A DNA stretch of 46,615 nt from Parabacteroides sp. ZJ-118 (GTDB taxonomy: Bacteria; Bacteroidota; Bacteroidia; Bacteroidales; Tannerellaceae). The position numbers and the translations under genes are program-made. The notes under the pieces were generated by a model. That model was not told where the DNA came from. It saw only the letters and a program-made list of their open reading frames with translations, and made no database searches. The DNA lies in assembly GCF_011038785.1 (NCBI RefSeq), contig NZ_JAAKDT010000023.1:1-46615 (forward strand). Direction: 5' to 3'. Positions 18,944 through 27,344 of this stretch are shown one piece after another (the first letter of the stretch is position 1; each line of letters begins with the position of its first letter).

Positions 18944-18993
18944 TTTTTGCTCAGCCTTCGTCGCATTGGGGCGTGTTGGTAAGCATGACCTTC

Positions 18994-19251
18994 TCAAAAG
19001 ATATCCCCCACAACTTTTCTATAGCGTCGAACATCAAAACCGACTACGGAAGACTGCATTATATATTCCTTGATTCTCCCAATGGCCGGGGCAGCAGCTT
19101 TTTTTGCCTCATTGATCCAGTTGACCATCGAACCCTGGCTGATTTCAAGACCGAACACCTCTTTGAAGAAGGATGCTATACGGTTATAAGGCAGGAACTG
19201 AACCGTTGACAGGTAGGCGACCTTCTTGATAACCGAAATGGTCTCCTCGAT
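18994..19251 (-). pseudogene. Internal fragment of an IS66 family transposase
   Basis: On the minus strand the frame between in-frame stops at 19254-19252 and 18996-18994 encodes 85 residues with no start codon context. The peptide reads VAYLSTVQFLPYNRIASFF, then VFGLEISQGSMVNWINEAKK and IKEYIMQSSVVGFD. This is the middle of IS66 TnpC just before the first catalytic Asp region (GFDETG). After GFD the sequence departs (VRRYRK...) and stops, so the reading frame is broken or truncated there. Neither terminal repeat was found. It is a decayed relic, separate from the element at the left edge. Confidence 0.8.
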
Positions 19252-19322
19252 TCAATCAATTTACTATGTCCGCTGAACAGTTACCTCTATTTATCTCACC
19301 GCCACGTATAGCGACTGTACTT

Positions 19323-21167
19323 TTATTTGAATCTTTTCTCCAGCTCCTCGTCCGTCAGCATGGAAATGATCGTCTTTCCGTACGGGGTCAAGTTCGAGTC
19401 CGGACAAGAGAACAGGGAGGCGATCAGATGATCCATTTCTTCCGGGGATAAGGATTTGCCGAGACGGATAGCGGCAGCTTTCGCTAAAGACAAGGCGATG
19501 GCTTCGCAGACATTCTCATGCACCTCGCATCCGGTCTCGATCGCCCGGTCCACAATATCCTTTACCAAGTTTACAGGATCAAGGTTCTCTATACCGGCAG
19601 GCAGACCATTGATCGCATAATTATCATTTCCTAGATTACTCAGATCAAAGCCGACGAAGCGTAAATCTTCCAATAAGAAAGGCAGTACAGCCGCCTCGGC
19701 AGCGGTAAACTCAACAATCTCCGGGAATAGGACTTGTTGGGAGACACCCTGTTGCTGACGGATATTCGACAGATATTGGTCAAACAAGATACGTACATGT
19801 GCACGATGCTGGTCAATAATAGCCAAGCCCGATTTCAAGGAGGTTATAATATATCGCCCTTTATATTGATAACAAGGATTACTTACCTCCGCAAACAGAT
19901 TCTCCGGATTAGAAGCCTCAGCCGGCAATTCCTCGATCGGGGCATCCTCGAAAGTCTCGGACTCCATTCGGACAGCCACCCGGTCGTTCTCAAACCCTTG
20001 ATATAATTTAGACCAATCGAATTCCGGTTTCTTATAAGGGGTAGTGTCAAACGGATTATAACTGGAATCCACTTGCACTTTCGGGGCCTTATAAGTACTA
20101 GGCTCACTTTTCTTGACCGGGTTGTAAACAGGAATATCGATCGCATCCTCCACGTCGAAATCAATCGTAGGAATAGCGCTCGATTTGGCCAACGCCTCCC
20201 GGGTAGCGGCCATCAAGATCTGCCAGATCGGTTGTTCGTTCTCAAACTTAATCTCTGTCTTCGTCGGGTGGATATTGACATCGATCGAAGAGGGATCCAA
20301 CGTGAAGTAAACAAAATAGTTCGGCATATCTCCAGCGGGGATCAATTGCTCATAAGCCTGCATGATCGCCTTATGGAAATATGGGTGCTTCATATAACGG
20401 CCATTCACGAAAAAGAACTGCAATGCCCCTCGCTTCTTCGCCGAGTCCGGACGCCCCACGAAGCCGGAAATAGTCACCATGGGACTTTGGGCATCCAGAG
20501 AGAGCAATTTTTGGTTCAGATTCTTACCATATATATTAATGATGCGCTGACGCAAGCCCGAATCAGGCAGATTGAATATCTCTGCATCATTATGATAAAG
20601 AGACATACCCACCTGTGGATTCACCAAGGCGATTCGCTCGAACTCATTGATGATATTCCGGAATTCTGTCTCATTCGACTTCAAGAATTTCCGGCGGGCG
20701 GGAACATTAAAGAACAGATTCTTTACCGAAAAGACACTTCCTTCGTTACAAGCCTCCGGCTCGATATTCTCCAAACTAGAACCTGCGATGGATAGGCAGG
20801 TGCCAAGCTCTGCCCCCCTAGCCCGGGTACGCAACTCGATATGAGCGACAGCGGCAATAGAGGCCAATGCCTCACCCCGGAAACCCATCGTATGCAACGA
20901 GAATAAATCCTCGGCTGTAGAGATCTTAGAAGTAGCGTGACGCTCAAAAGCCATGCGGGCATCCGTCTCGGACATACCTTTCCCATCATCGATCACCTGT
21001 ATCAATGTCTTGCCCGCATCCTTTATGTTCACTTGGATATTGGAAGCGCCAGCGTCCACCGCATTCTCGACCAACTCCTTAACGACAGAGGCCGGACGTT
21101 GGATCACCTCTCCCGCCGCAATTTGGTTGGCAATATGGTCTGGAAGTAAATGAATGATATCGCTCAT
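19323..21167 (-). CDS. mutL: DNA mismatch repair protein MutL
   Basis: MutL couples mismatch recognition by MutS to strand removal. The N-terminal GHKL ATPase is intact: [14 protein letters not shown] near residue 29-42, DDGKGM, and [13 protein letters not shown] near 93. The C-terminal dimerisation domain follows an acidic linker. The endonuclease motif position reads DQHRAHV from Asp452, where active enzymes have DQHAxxE, so the Glu is Val. I start at ATG 21167 (614 residues, [20 protein letters not shown]); it overlaps the stop of the upstream gene by one base (TAATG), indicating cotranscription. Confidence 0.97.
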   Translation of the reverse strand: MSDIIHLLPDHIANQIAAGEVIQRPASVVKELVENAVDAGASNIQVNIKDAGKTLIQVIDDGKGMSETDARMAFERHATSKISTAEDLFSLHTMGFRGEALASIAAVAHIELRTRARGAELGTCLSIAGSSLENIEPEACNEGSVFSVKNLFFNVPARRKFLKSNETEFRNIINEFERIALVNPQVGMSLYHNDAEIFNLPDSGLRQRIINIYGKNLNQKLLSLDAQSPMVTISGFVGRPDSAKKRGALQFFFVNGRYMKHPYFHKAIMQAYEQLIPAGDMPNYFVYFTLDPSSIDVNIHPTKTEIKFENEQPIWQILMAATREALAKSSAIPTIDFDVEDAIDIPVYNPVKKSEPSTYKAPKVQVDSSYNPFDTTPYKKPEFDWSKLYQGFENDRVAVRMESETFEDAPIEELPAEASNPENLFAEVSNPCYQYKGRYIITSLKSGLAIIDQHRAHVRILFDQYLSNIRQQQGVSQQVLFPEIVEFTAAEAAVLPFLLEDLRFVGFDLSNLGNDNYAINGLPAGIENLDPVNLVKDIVDRAIETGCEVHENVCEAIALSLAKAAAIRLGKSLSPEEMDHLIASLFSCPDSNLTPYGKTIISMLTDEELEKRFK

Positions 21168-21469
21168 TACCAGAACAAATACCAAAAGAAAGCAGCCAAG
21201 ACCGCCAAGGCCACCGCCAGTTTCACATTCTTATACCTACGAGCCCGGGAATCCTCGCCTCGTTCCACGCTTTTCTTCAAATGCGAAGTGCCTTCAATGA
21301 AAGTTCCCTTGATATGCGGTTTATACTCCTCCAACGGCTCCTCTACACCCATTTCACGTTTGACCTTGCTTATACGTTCTTCCAAGGCTTCCTTATGAGG
21401 ATCCCAATAAATAGGCTTATGATCAAATTGACGCGGCTTGCGCATGTTATAAAACGAGAAAAGTGCCAT
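21167..21469 (-). CDS. Conserved small membrane-anchored protein of unknown function
   Basis: A 100-residue protein with a charged N-terminal part ([23 protein letters not shown]) and one C-terminal hydrophobic segment (about residues 82-100, ending AAFFWYLFW), so it is probably a tail-anchored inner-membrane protein. An internal ATG at codon 9 is an alternative start. I do not recognise a named domain; from memory, similar proteins sit beside mutL in other Bacteroidales. Its stop overlaps the mutL start, and it follows the OstA-like gene by 29 bases. Confidence 0.8.
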   Translation of the reverse strand: MALFSFYNMRKPRQFDHKPIYWDPHKEALEERISKVKREMGVEEPLEEYKPHIKGTFIEGTSHLKKSVERGEDSRARRYKNVKLAVALAVLAAFFWYLFW

Positions 21470-21498
21470 AGCTTTACCTATTAATTATGAATACGACG

Positions 21499-23100
21499 CT
21501 AATGTACGAATTTATTGCTTCTCTTCGGAACATCTTGAACTTTTCTTTTCACGACCTGATAAATATCATCCTTGTCTTTAGGACGGATATAATCAAACCA
21601 ATAAAAGTCTTTCAAGTATTTCTGGTCGGACTTCAGATCGGGAATAGGGGTCATCGTACCCGTTGGAGTCGGCCAGATTTTTAGTTTATCCAACTTATTA
21701 TCTTTTAGCCAAATCGTAAGGAAACCACTCTTGGTCTCGTTCATGCCGACCATCGAGCCATCCTTTTCCAATGGGAAAAATATAGATTCGGCGTTACCCA
21801 ACACATCGATCTGATTCACGACCTGCCCCTCGAAATAAGCCTTCAAGTCATTTCCCTTTAATTGGTTGAATGCGGTAGAATCGATTTGCTGTATCGCAAA
21901 AGCGAATTGCTTCACGTGGGCAAAATCGATCGAGCTATCATTCATAAATACCAAGATCGTATCCCCATAGATCTGATACTGTTCGTTCCAGACAATAGGG
22001 TCTGTATACATGTATAATACAGAGTCTTTCGTATTAAACTGCATCGAGTCGCAAACACCTTGCAAATCCGTCCGATAGAAACGGACGCCGTAATAAGCTT
22101 TTACTTCCCGGTAAAGCGAATCCACCGTGATCATCTTCAAGGTATCGCCATGCAGAAACAAGGTATCCCCTTGACTGAACTCCAAGAAACGGGCGCTATC
22201 CGTAGCGAAAGCATACTCAGTCTTCTCGCTGTAAAAGCCGTATTGGCCTTCCAGCATGACATGCTGCGCCGTGTCTTGCAGACACATATTACCGAACGCC
22301 TCCCCGAAGCCCAGTTCCCGGTTGTAAGCGATAGAATCGCCTGTCAAGATACGGTCGCCGGAAACCACCTGAGAACGATCCAACAGCAAAGAGGTATTAT
22401 TCACGGTATCATACCAACCTCTGGAGGAATAGATCGTGCCGCTATCCGACACGATAATAGACGGTCCGAGGATCGTGGCGATCTTCGAGCCTGTATTATA
22501 ATGCAAGGTATCGGAATACAACGTGAATTGCTCATTTTCCAGACGGACACTATCATTGAAGACAGCCAATTTCGTACTAGGCGAATACTGCCCGTAAAAA
22601 GAAGAGAGCTGATTCAAAGAGTCGACAATCAAACCTCCGTCGAAATAATATCCGATATCCGGGATTCTCTCATAGTTCAAGCTATCCGTAAACAGGGTAA
22701 CTTGTCCATTCTCCATGCGGACATTCTCCCGCAAGTAAGCGATCTGGGTATTTCCATCGTAAAACAGGTAATTTCCATACACGAACAAAGTATCCCCCTG
22801 TTCCATCCGGACATTACTAAACGCCTCCAAGGAATTGGTCTGCTCGAAGAAATATGCACTATCGCAATACATATACGAACTATCATGGCGAAAACAAACA
22901 TCACCATTCAATACCTGAGCCTCGGCGTTCCTCTCCTTGTCGAACGAAAGTGTATTCGCATGCTCCAAAAAGACCTTCGTCTTCTTGGGGGCTACACGAT
23001 CTTTGGCAGCTATCCCCATGCTATCTTGCGTTTGCGCAAATACACCAACCGATAAAACACACGATAAGACCGCTAGAAATAACCTGTTAATTAGTCTCAT
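21499..23100 (-). CDS. OstA/LptA-like periplasmic protein
   Basis: The 533-residue protein has a signal peptide (MRLINRLFLAVLSCVLSVGVFAQ). It is then built almost entirely of repeated beta segments typical of the OstA/LptA jelly roll, for example VLNGDVCFRHDSSYMYCDSAYFF and VRMENGQVTLFTDSLNY. OstA-like proteins bind or carry LPS across the periplasm; this is the Bacteroidetes OstA_2-like type, longer than LptA (about 185) and lacking the LptD barrel. Its ATG overlaps the upstream SurA-like stop by 4 bases (ATGA). Placement next to periplasmic foldases fits a role in outer-membrane assembly. LptB is encoded apart, at 34042. Confidence 0.85.
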   Translation of the reverse strand: MRLINRLFLAVLSCVLSVGVFAQTQDSMGIAAKDRVAPKKTKVFLEHANTLSFDKERNAEAQVLNGDVCFRHDSSYMYCDSAYFFEQTNSLEAFSNVRMEQGDTLFVYGNYLFYDGNTQIAYLRENVRMENGQVTLFTDSLNYERIPDIGYYFDGGLIVDSLNQLSSFYGQYSPSTKLAVFNDSVRLENEQFTLYSDTLHYNTGSKIATILGPSIIVSDSGTIYSSRGWYDTVNNTSLLLDRSQVVSGDRILTGDSIAYNRELGFGEAFGNMCLQDTAQHVMLEGQYGFYSEKTEYAFATDSARFLEFSQGDTLFLHGDTLKMITVDSLYREVKAYYGVRFYRTDLQGVCDSMQFNTKDSVLYMYTDPIVWNEQYQIYGDTILVFMNDSSIDFAHVKQFAFAIQQIDSTAFNQLKGNDLKAYFEGQVVNQIDVLGNAESIFFPLEKDGSMVGMNETKSGFLTIWLKDNKLDKLKIWPTPTGTMTPIPDLKSDQKYLKDFYWFDYIRPKDKDDIYQVVKRKVQDVPKRSNKFVH

Positions 23101-24461
23101 TCCTTAACCCAACCCGGATATTTGAAATCACAATTTCTCCAACCGTCGCTAATACGCACGTAGGTTGATTTTTGCTTCTTCGTGATCCAGTCGTTCAATA
23201 ACTCCTCACGTTTCTTTGCCTCCACGATCGCTTTCAAGGCTTGGAAGTCATCGGCCAGATTCGCCTTATGTCCTTCCGTCCGAGCTTTCAGCTTAACAAT
23301 AGCTACCACCTCTTTCTGCTTATTCGTCAACATGGTAAAAGGCTTGGAGATCTCTCCGACTTTCATGCCATATACCACCTTGCCTATTTCCTGCGGAAGT
23401 TCTTGCATCTCGAACTTAGGGGTTCCCATATTGCGACTCTCGTAATCCTGGTTTACCATCAAACCTTTATTATTACGCGTATCCTTGTCGTAAGAGACGA
23501 ATGTGGCGGCTTCCTCGAACGTGAATTTATTCGTCTGCAAATCATTGTACAATGAATCCAGACGCGTGGTAGCATCCACCAACTCCTTATCGGAGACCTT
23601 CGGTTTCAATAAGATATGGCGGCAGTTGATACGGTCTCCGCGTTTCTCGATCAATTGGATGATATGGTAACCATACTCCGTCTGTACGACCTGGGAGACA
23701 CGTTTCGGGTCTTTCAAGTTAAACGCTACGTTCGCAAACTCCGGCAACAGCTGTGTCTTGCTCATGAAACCTAACTCACCACCTCGAGACGCCGACCCCG
23801 GATCTTCCGAGTACAAACGAGCCAACGTAGAGAATTCCATCTTGCCGGAATTGACCTGCTCCGTGAAATCACGCAAGCGAGCCTTGATAGCGTCCGTTTC
23901 CTCAAATGGGATCTTCGGTTCCAAGGTAACGATTTGCACCTCTACCGTCGTAGGGATGTTCGGCAAGCTATCCTGAGGCAACTGGTTGAAATATTTACGC
24001 ACCTCGGAAGGAGTCAGCTTGATCTCACCGATCAATTGATGCTGCATCTGTTGCACGATCTGCTGCTCTCGCACCATCTCCTTACGTTCGTCCTTAATCT
24101 GGGAATATTTCTTACCGAAATATTCCTCCAATTTCTCGCGAGACCCGATTTGGTTAACAGCCATGTTCATCCACTGATCCACGTTCTGGATCACTTGGTT
24201 TTCGTTCACGGTGATACTGTCGATCTTTGCTTGATTCAGGTATAGTTTCTGTATCGCCATCTGCTCCGGAATCACGCAATACGGGTCACCATCCAAACGG
24301 ACTCCCTCGTTTTGATTATACAAACGCTGTGTCTCAATATCCGAACGTAAAATAGCGTCATCTCCTACCACCCACACAATTTCATCGATTACATTGTCTT
24401 GCGCCATTACAAGGCAAGAACAACAGGCAAGAAAGAATACACTTAAAATCTTTTTCATCAT
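23097..24461 (-). CDS. SurA-like periplasmic peptidyl-prolyl isomerase
   Basis: The 454-residue protein has a signal peptide (MMKKILSVFFLACCSCLVMAQ), a SurA N-terminal helical domain (about residues 22-170) and two parvulin-type PpiC domains: the first around residues 172-280 (GGELGFMSKTQLLPEF, YGYHIIQLIEKRG), the second from about 284 (NCRHILLKPK) to 390. SurA guides beta-barrel proteins to the BAM complex. It is the closest of the three tandem foldases to E. coli SurA in layout. A second in-frame ATG at codon 2 is equally possible as the start. Confidence 0.9.
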   Translation of the reverse strand: MMKKILSVFFLACCSCLVMAQDNVIDEIVWVVGDDAILRSDIETQRLYNQNEGVRLDGDPYCVIPEQMAIQKLYLNQAKIDSITVNENQVIQNVDQWMNMAVNQIGSREKLEEYFGKKYSQIKDERKEMVREQQIVQQMQHQLIGEIKLTPSEVRKYFNQLPQDSLPNIPTTVEVQIVTLEPKIPFEETDAIKARLRDFTEQVNSGKMEFSTLARLYSEDPGSASRGGELGFMSKTQLLPEFANVAFNLKDPKRVSQVVQTEYGYHIIQLIEKRGDRINCRHILLKPKVSDKELVDATTRLDSLYNDLQTNKFTFEEAATFVSYDKDTRNNKGLMVNQDYESRNMGTPKFEMQELPQEIGKVVYGMKVGEISKPFTMLTNKQKEVVAIVKLKARTEGHKANLADDFQALKAIVEAKKREELLNDWITKKQKSTYVRISDGWRNCDFKYPGWVKE

Positions 24462-24486
24462 GTCTACCCATTTATAAAATTAGAGA

Positions 24487-25341
24487 TCACGGCTCGGAAT
24501 GGAATTGCACGTCACCGCTCCGGATCGCATCGTTATATAACTCGTCTTCAAATTTTTTCAAGAATTCCACTTTTCGCTGGTTGACCAGTATTTCCATGAC
24601 GTGCGGACTGGCATAATCATACGGTTCCACACTGCCGGAAGGCAAATACTCCTTGATATTCAGTAGATAGCAATAGCTACTATCCGCTACTTCAACAAAC
24701 TTATTCGCCTTCAGAAACGCATTCGGATTCGATACATGGATCGGTATATTATCCATCACCTCATCGAAATCAACCCATTTGTCGTAAAAGTACTCATAAA
24801 TTGTGGCATTTTGCACACTATACTTCTCAATTTTTTCTAAAGAGCCCACATCTGTGGATTTGTACCACTTTTTTACGTCGGTAAGTCCCGGGGCATCAAC
24901 TGGGATTTTTAAGAATAACCCCTTGATCAAGCCTTTATCCAAGATGAACTTTTTCTGGTTTTCCTCGTAATAGTTTAACTTATCACTTTCCCGGATATCG
25001 GCTTTCAGCTTCTCCTCTACTAATCGTTCCTGATAACGGTAACGAACCAAGGAACGCCTGTATTCCTCTACCAATTTATCGACCTCCTCTTTCTCATCCC
25101 CCAAGTTACGCAAAGCCACATCGTACACCAATACATCCTTTATCCATTTCTTGATAAAGTTCTCGGTCAGCAACAGACTATCTGCGTAGGAAATCCCCCG
25201 GGGTATTAGCTTATTCACCTCCGAATGACTCAGGGTACGTCCTTTCACGCTAACCAAGACATCCGTAGTATCAGCCGGCTGAGAACCTTTACAGGCACCC
25301 AACAACACGACGAACGCCAAGAACATGGAGACTATCCTCAT
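24487..25341 (-). CDS. Putative SurA/PpiC-related lipoprotein chaperone
   Basis: The 284-residue protein has a lipoprotein signal: MRIVSMFLAFVVLLGAC with Cys17 in a good lipobox, so it is likely anchored to a membrane. The rest resembles a SurA-type N-terminal chaperone region (LLLTENFIKKWIKDVLVYDVAL, then a long helical stretch) without an obvious parvulin domain, so isomerase activity is doubtful. It lies 25 bases upstream of the SurA-like gene and 14 downstream of the two-parvulin gene, clearly in the same operon. Confidence 0.8.
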   Translation of the reverse strand: MRIVSMFLAFVVLLGACKGSQPADTTDVLVSVKGRTLSHSEVNKLIPRGISYADSLLLTENFIKKWIKDVLVYDVALRNLGDEKEEVDKLVEEYRRSLVRYRYQERLVEEKLKADIRESDKLNYYEENQKKFILDKGLIKGLFLKIPVDAPGLTDVKKWYKSTDVGSLEKIEKYSVQNATIYEYFYDKWVDFDEVMDNIPIHVSNPNAFLKANKFVEVADSSYCYLLNIKEYLPSGSVEPYDYASPHVMEILVNQRKVEFLKKFEDELYNDAIRSGDVQFHSEP

Positions 25342-25355
25342 ATCTATACTTTGTT

Positions 25356-26924
25356 TTATTTCTTTAGTTCCTTCAATAATTTCCAGTTTACAGTCACCGG
25401 ATATTTCTTATTCAAATCCGCAATCCATTTTGCCTCCAATACCTTCTGCTGGGCGGAGGGTTTGCTCCAGATCTCCCGGTTACTGACCTCAAACAAGAGG
25501 ATCCCATCCCGGTACTCCTGCATCAAATGAGGAATCTCCGGATATTTCGTCTCCAGGTTCTTGCGTTCGGCAGTCGTCACGATATCGCGGATAAACAAAT
25601 CATAGACCTCTTGCATAAAATCACCCGCATACGTCTTTGTAGAGAACGGGCAGCGTTGGATATAATAAGCGAACTCTGCTTGCGAGAAATCCCTCCCGTC
25701 CAAATGCATCAACGCTTTGTTCATATCCTTCGCTTTCTCATAAAACGCCTCGTCCGTGGGAAAACAATCATTACATAAGGCTTGCAACTCCGCATAGGCT
25801 TCCGGATAGAAAACGTATCCGTATTCCTTTTTCATGCGGTCGTCGAAAGCTTTATACAACTCAAAGTTACGTTCACCCTGCCCCATACGTCTCGACAAGA
25901 CTTTTTCCTCTTCCTCAAACGAAGGGCGTCCTTTCTTATCGATCAATTTAATGATATGGTAACCAAAACGGGTTTCCACCACCCCGGATAAATCACCCGG
26001 CTTGCTCAACGCAAAAGCGGCTTGCTCAAAAGGCTGGACCATCTCGCCGACCCCAAACCAAGGTAATACTCCCCCCTTCTTAGCGGAAGCCGCATCCCCC
26101 GAGTATTCTTTCGCCAACTCAGCGAAATCCGCACCCTCTTGCACTTGCTTATAGATCATCTGCGCTTTTGCCAGAAAAGCTGATGAATCCCGAATAGCGG
26201 AATCTTTCGGAAAGGCGATCAAGATATGAGCAACACGTACCCGCCCCGGATTGGGTTTACGGCTATGGACTTTTATCAAATGAAACCCTAATTTCGTGCG
26301 AACAGGTTCAGAAACCACGCCAACCGGCAAGGAATAGGCAGCATCCTCAAACACTTTTAGGGATTGCATCGGGAGCAAGCAACGTACATATTCGCAAGCG
26401 ACATGCTCCTTGTCCTTCTCGGCCAAAGCTTTTCCGACAGTTTCCATATCCTCTCCTTCCTGAAGACGTCTGTATATCTGCATGGCCTCTCGATATACGG
26501 CTACCGTATCTTTGGATACCGTCTTCTCCGGCAAGCGGAATAAGATGTGGGTCAACTCTAGCGAGCGATCCCCCCGGTCATATATCGCACGGGCAGCCGC
26601 TTTCTCACCCTCCTTATCCGACATATAGCTATCGATCAACTGAGCCCGATATCCATCCAGCTCACTTTTGAACGAAGAAGTCTGGTCGATCCCTAAAGAT
26701 TCCGCCTCCGCCACTTTTAGCTTAAAATTTTTAAATAGCTCGACATAGTTTTTGACAGATTTCGCATTCGACAAATCCACTTCTCCATTCTTCTCTGCGA
26801 TAAACATAAATTCAGATAAAGGCACTTGTTTTCCCGCGACCGTCATAACGACCGAATCGGACGCGGTTTGAGCGCTAACCGTCACACAAGCGAATAGCCC
26901 TAACGAGATAAGTAACTTTTTCAT
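25356..26924 (-). CDS. Periplasmic peptidyl-prolyl isomerase with two parvulin domains
   Basis: I start at ATG 26924 (522 residues), which exposes the signal peptide MKKLLISLGLFACVTVSAQ; the frame extends 11 codons further. An N-terminal helical chaperone domain is followed by two PpiC domains, around residues 120-220 (LELTHILFRLPEKT) and 225-330 (VRVAHILIAFPKD, GGVLPWFGVGEMVQPFEQAAF, FGYHIIKLIDKKG). A C-terminal helical region completes it. It is the first gene of the foldase-OstA-mutL run. A TATTTTTG box at 26967-26960 may be its -7 element, but no good -33 box is seen. Confidence 0.9.
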   Translation of the reverse strand: MKKLLISLGLFACVTVSAQTASDSVVMTVAGKQVPLSEFMFIAEKNGEVDLSNAKSVKNYVELFKNFKLKVAEAESLGIDQTSSFKSELDGYRAQLIDSYMSDKEGEKAAARAIYDRGDRSLELTHILFRLPEKTVSKDTVAVYREAMQIYRRLQEGEDMETVGKALAEKDKEHVACEYVRCLLPMQSLKVFEDAAYSLPVGVVSEPVRTKLGFHLIKVHSRKPNPGRVRVAHILIAFPKDSAIRDSSAFLAKAQMIYKQVQEGADFAELAKEYSGDAASAKKGGVLPWFGVGEMVQPFEQAAFALSKPGDLSGVVETRFGYHIIKLIDKKGRPSFEEEEKVLSRRMGQGERNFELYKAFDDRMKKEYGYVFYPEAYAELQALCNDCFPTDEAFYEKAKDMNKALMHLDGRDFSQAEFAYYIQRCPFSTKTYAGDFMQEVYDLFIRDIVTTAERKNLETKYPEIPHLMQEYRDGILLFEVSNREIWSKPSAQQKVLEAKWIADLNKKYPVTVNWKLLKELKK

Positions 26925-27050
26925 CAAAAATTCTTTTACCATAGCATGAATATACATTACAAAAATACCACTAATTTAACGGAGAGCTGATAAGAAAAGT
27001 ATGCTATCTCATTAAATTATTGTTTTTTATAAAACGCAAAACTTGTATTA

Positions 27051-27290
27051 CTATTCACCACGGCTATAATCCGGAGTCTCTCGTATAATCGCCACATCAT
27101 GCGGATGGCTCTCTTACACACCGGATTAGTGATTCGAGTAAAACGAGCTTTATGCAACTCCTCGATATTACGTGTCCCGCAATAACCCATTCCCGCACGT
27201 AAACCACCTACCATCTTTTCACGCAATAAATCGATACAGGAGAAAGTAAAGTTCCTTCCGAATGAAAAATAAATCTCTTTCGGAAGGAAC
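27051..27290 (-). pseudogene. guaB: Remnant of IMP dehydrogenase, C-terminal end
   Basis: On the minus strand the frame encodes MVGGLRAGMGYCGTRNIEEL and HKARFTRITN, the C-terminal end of GuaB around the GYCG substrate loop. After that the reading frame breaks: one base is missing near 27123-27124 (AAT-CC-GGT where AAT-GCC-GGT is expected). The restored frame continues V-stop-ESHPHDVAIIRETPDYSRGE to TAG at 27051, with a nonsense TAA at 27116-27114. The catalytic Cys loop and CBS domains are absent. So only about the last 70 codons survive, with two lesions. The upstream edge coincides with an inverted repeat at 27251-27290. Confidence 0.85.
27251..27290. repeat. 12-bp inverted repeat at the guaB remnant boundary
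   Basis: GTTCCTTCCGAA (27251-27262) pairs perfectly with TTCGGAAGGAAC (27279-27290) across a 16-base loop. It is placed 55 bases past the recQ stop, right where similarity to guaB fades. It has no good T-tract on either side, so terminator function is uncertain; it might be the end of recQ transcription or a mark of the deletion that removed most of guaB. Confidence 0.6.
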
Positions 27291-27344
27291 AATAAACTTC
27301 TTCAATTTGTTTTTCCTTTGGGGTGGGATTGGGCCACCCTTCCA

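Noticed and set aside
20073-20795. A 240-codon plus-strand frame opposite mutL
   Set aside because: It lies wholly inside mutL, which has full GHKL motifs; composition (Arg/His/Ile rich) is that of an antisense shadow.
22060-23055. A 331-codon open frame on the plus strand opposite the OstA-like gene
   Set aside because: The minus-strand frame has a signal peptide and the OstA repeat pattern; the plus frame has no recognisable domain, and is a shadow of the beta-repeat codons.
27017-27292. A 91-codon frame read as an intact small gene
   Set aside because: Its middle is guaB coding sequence and its end is out of frame; both lesions show it is a remnant, not a gene.
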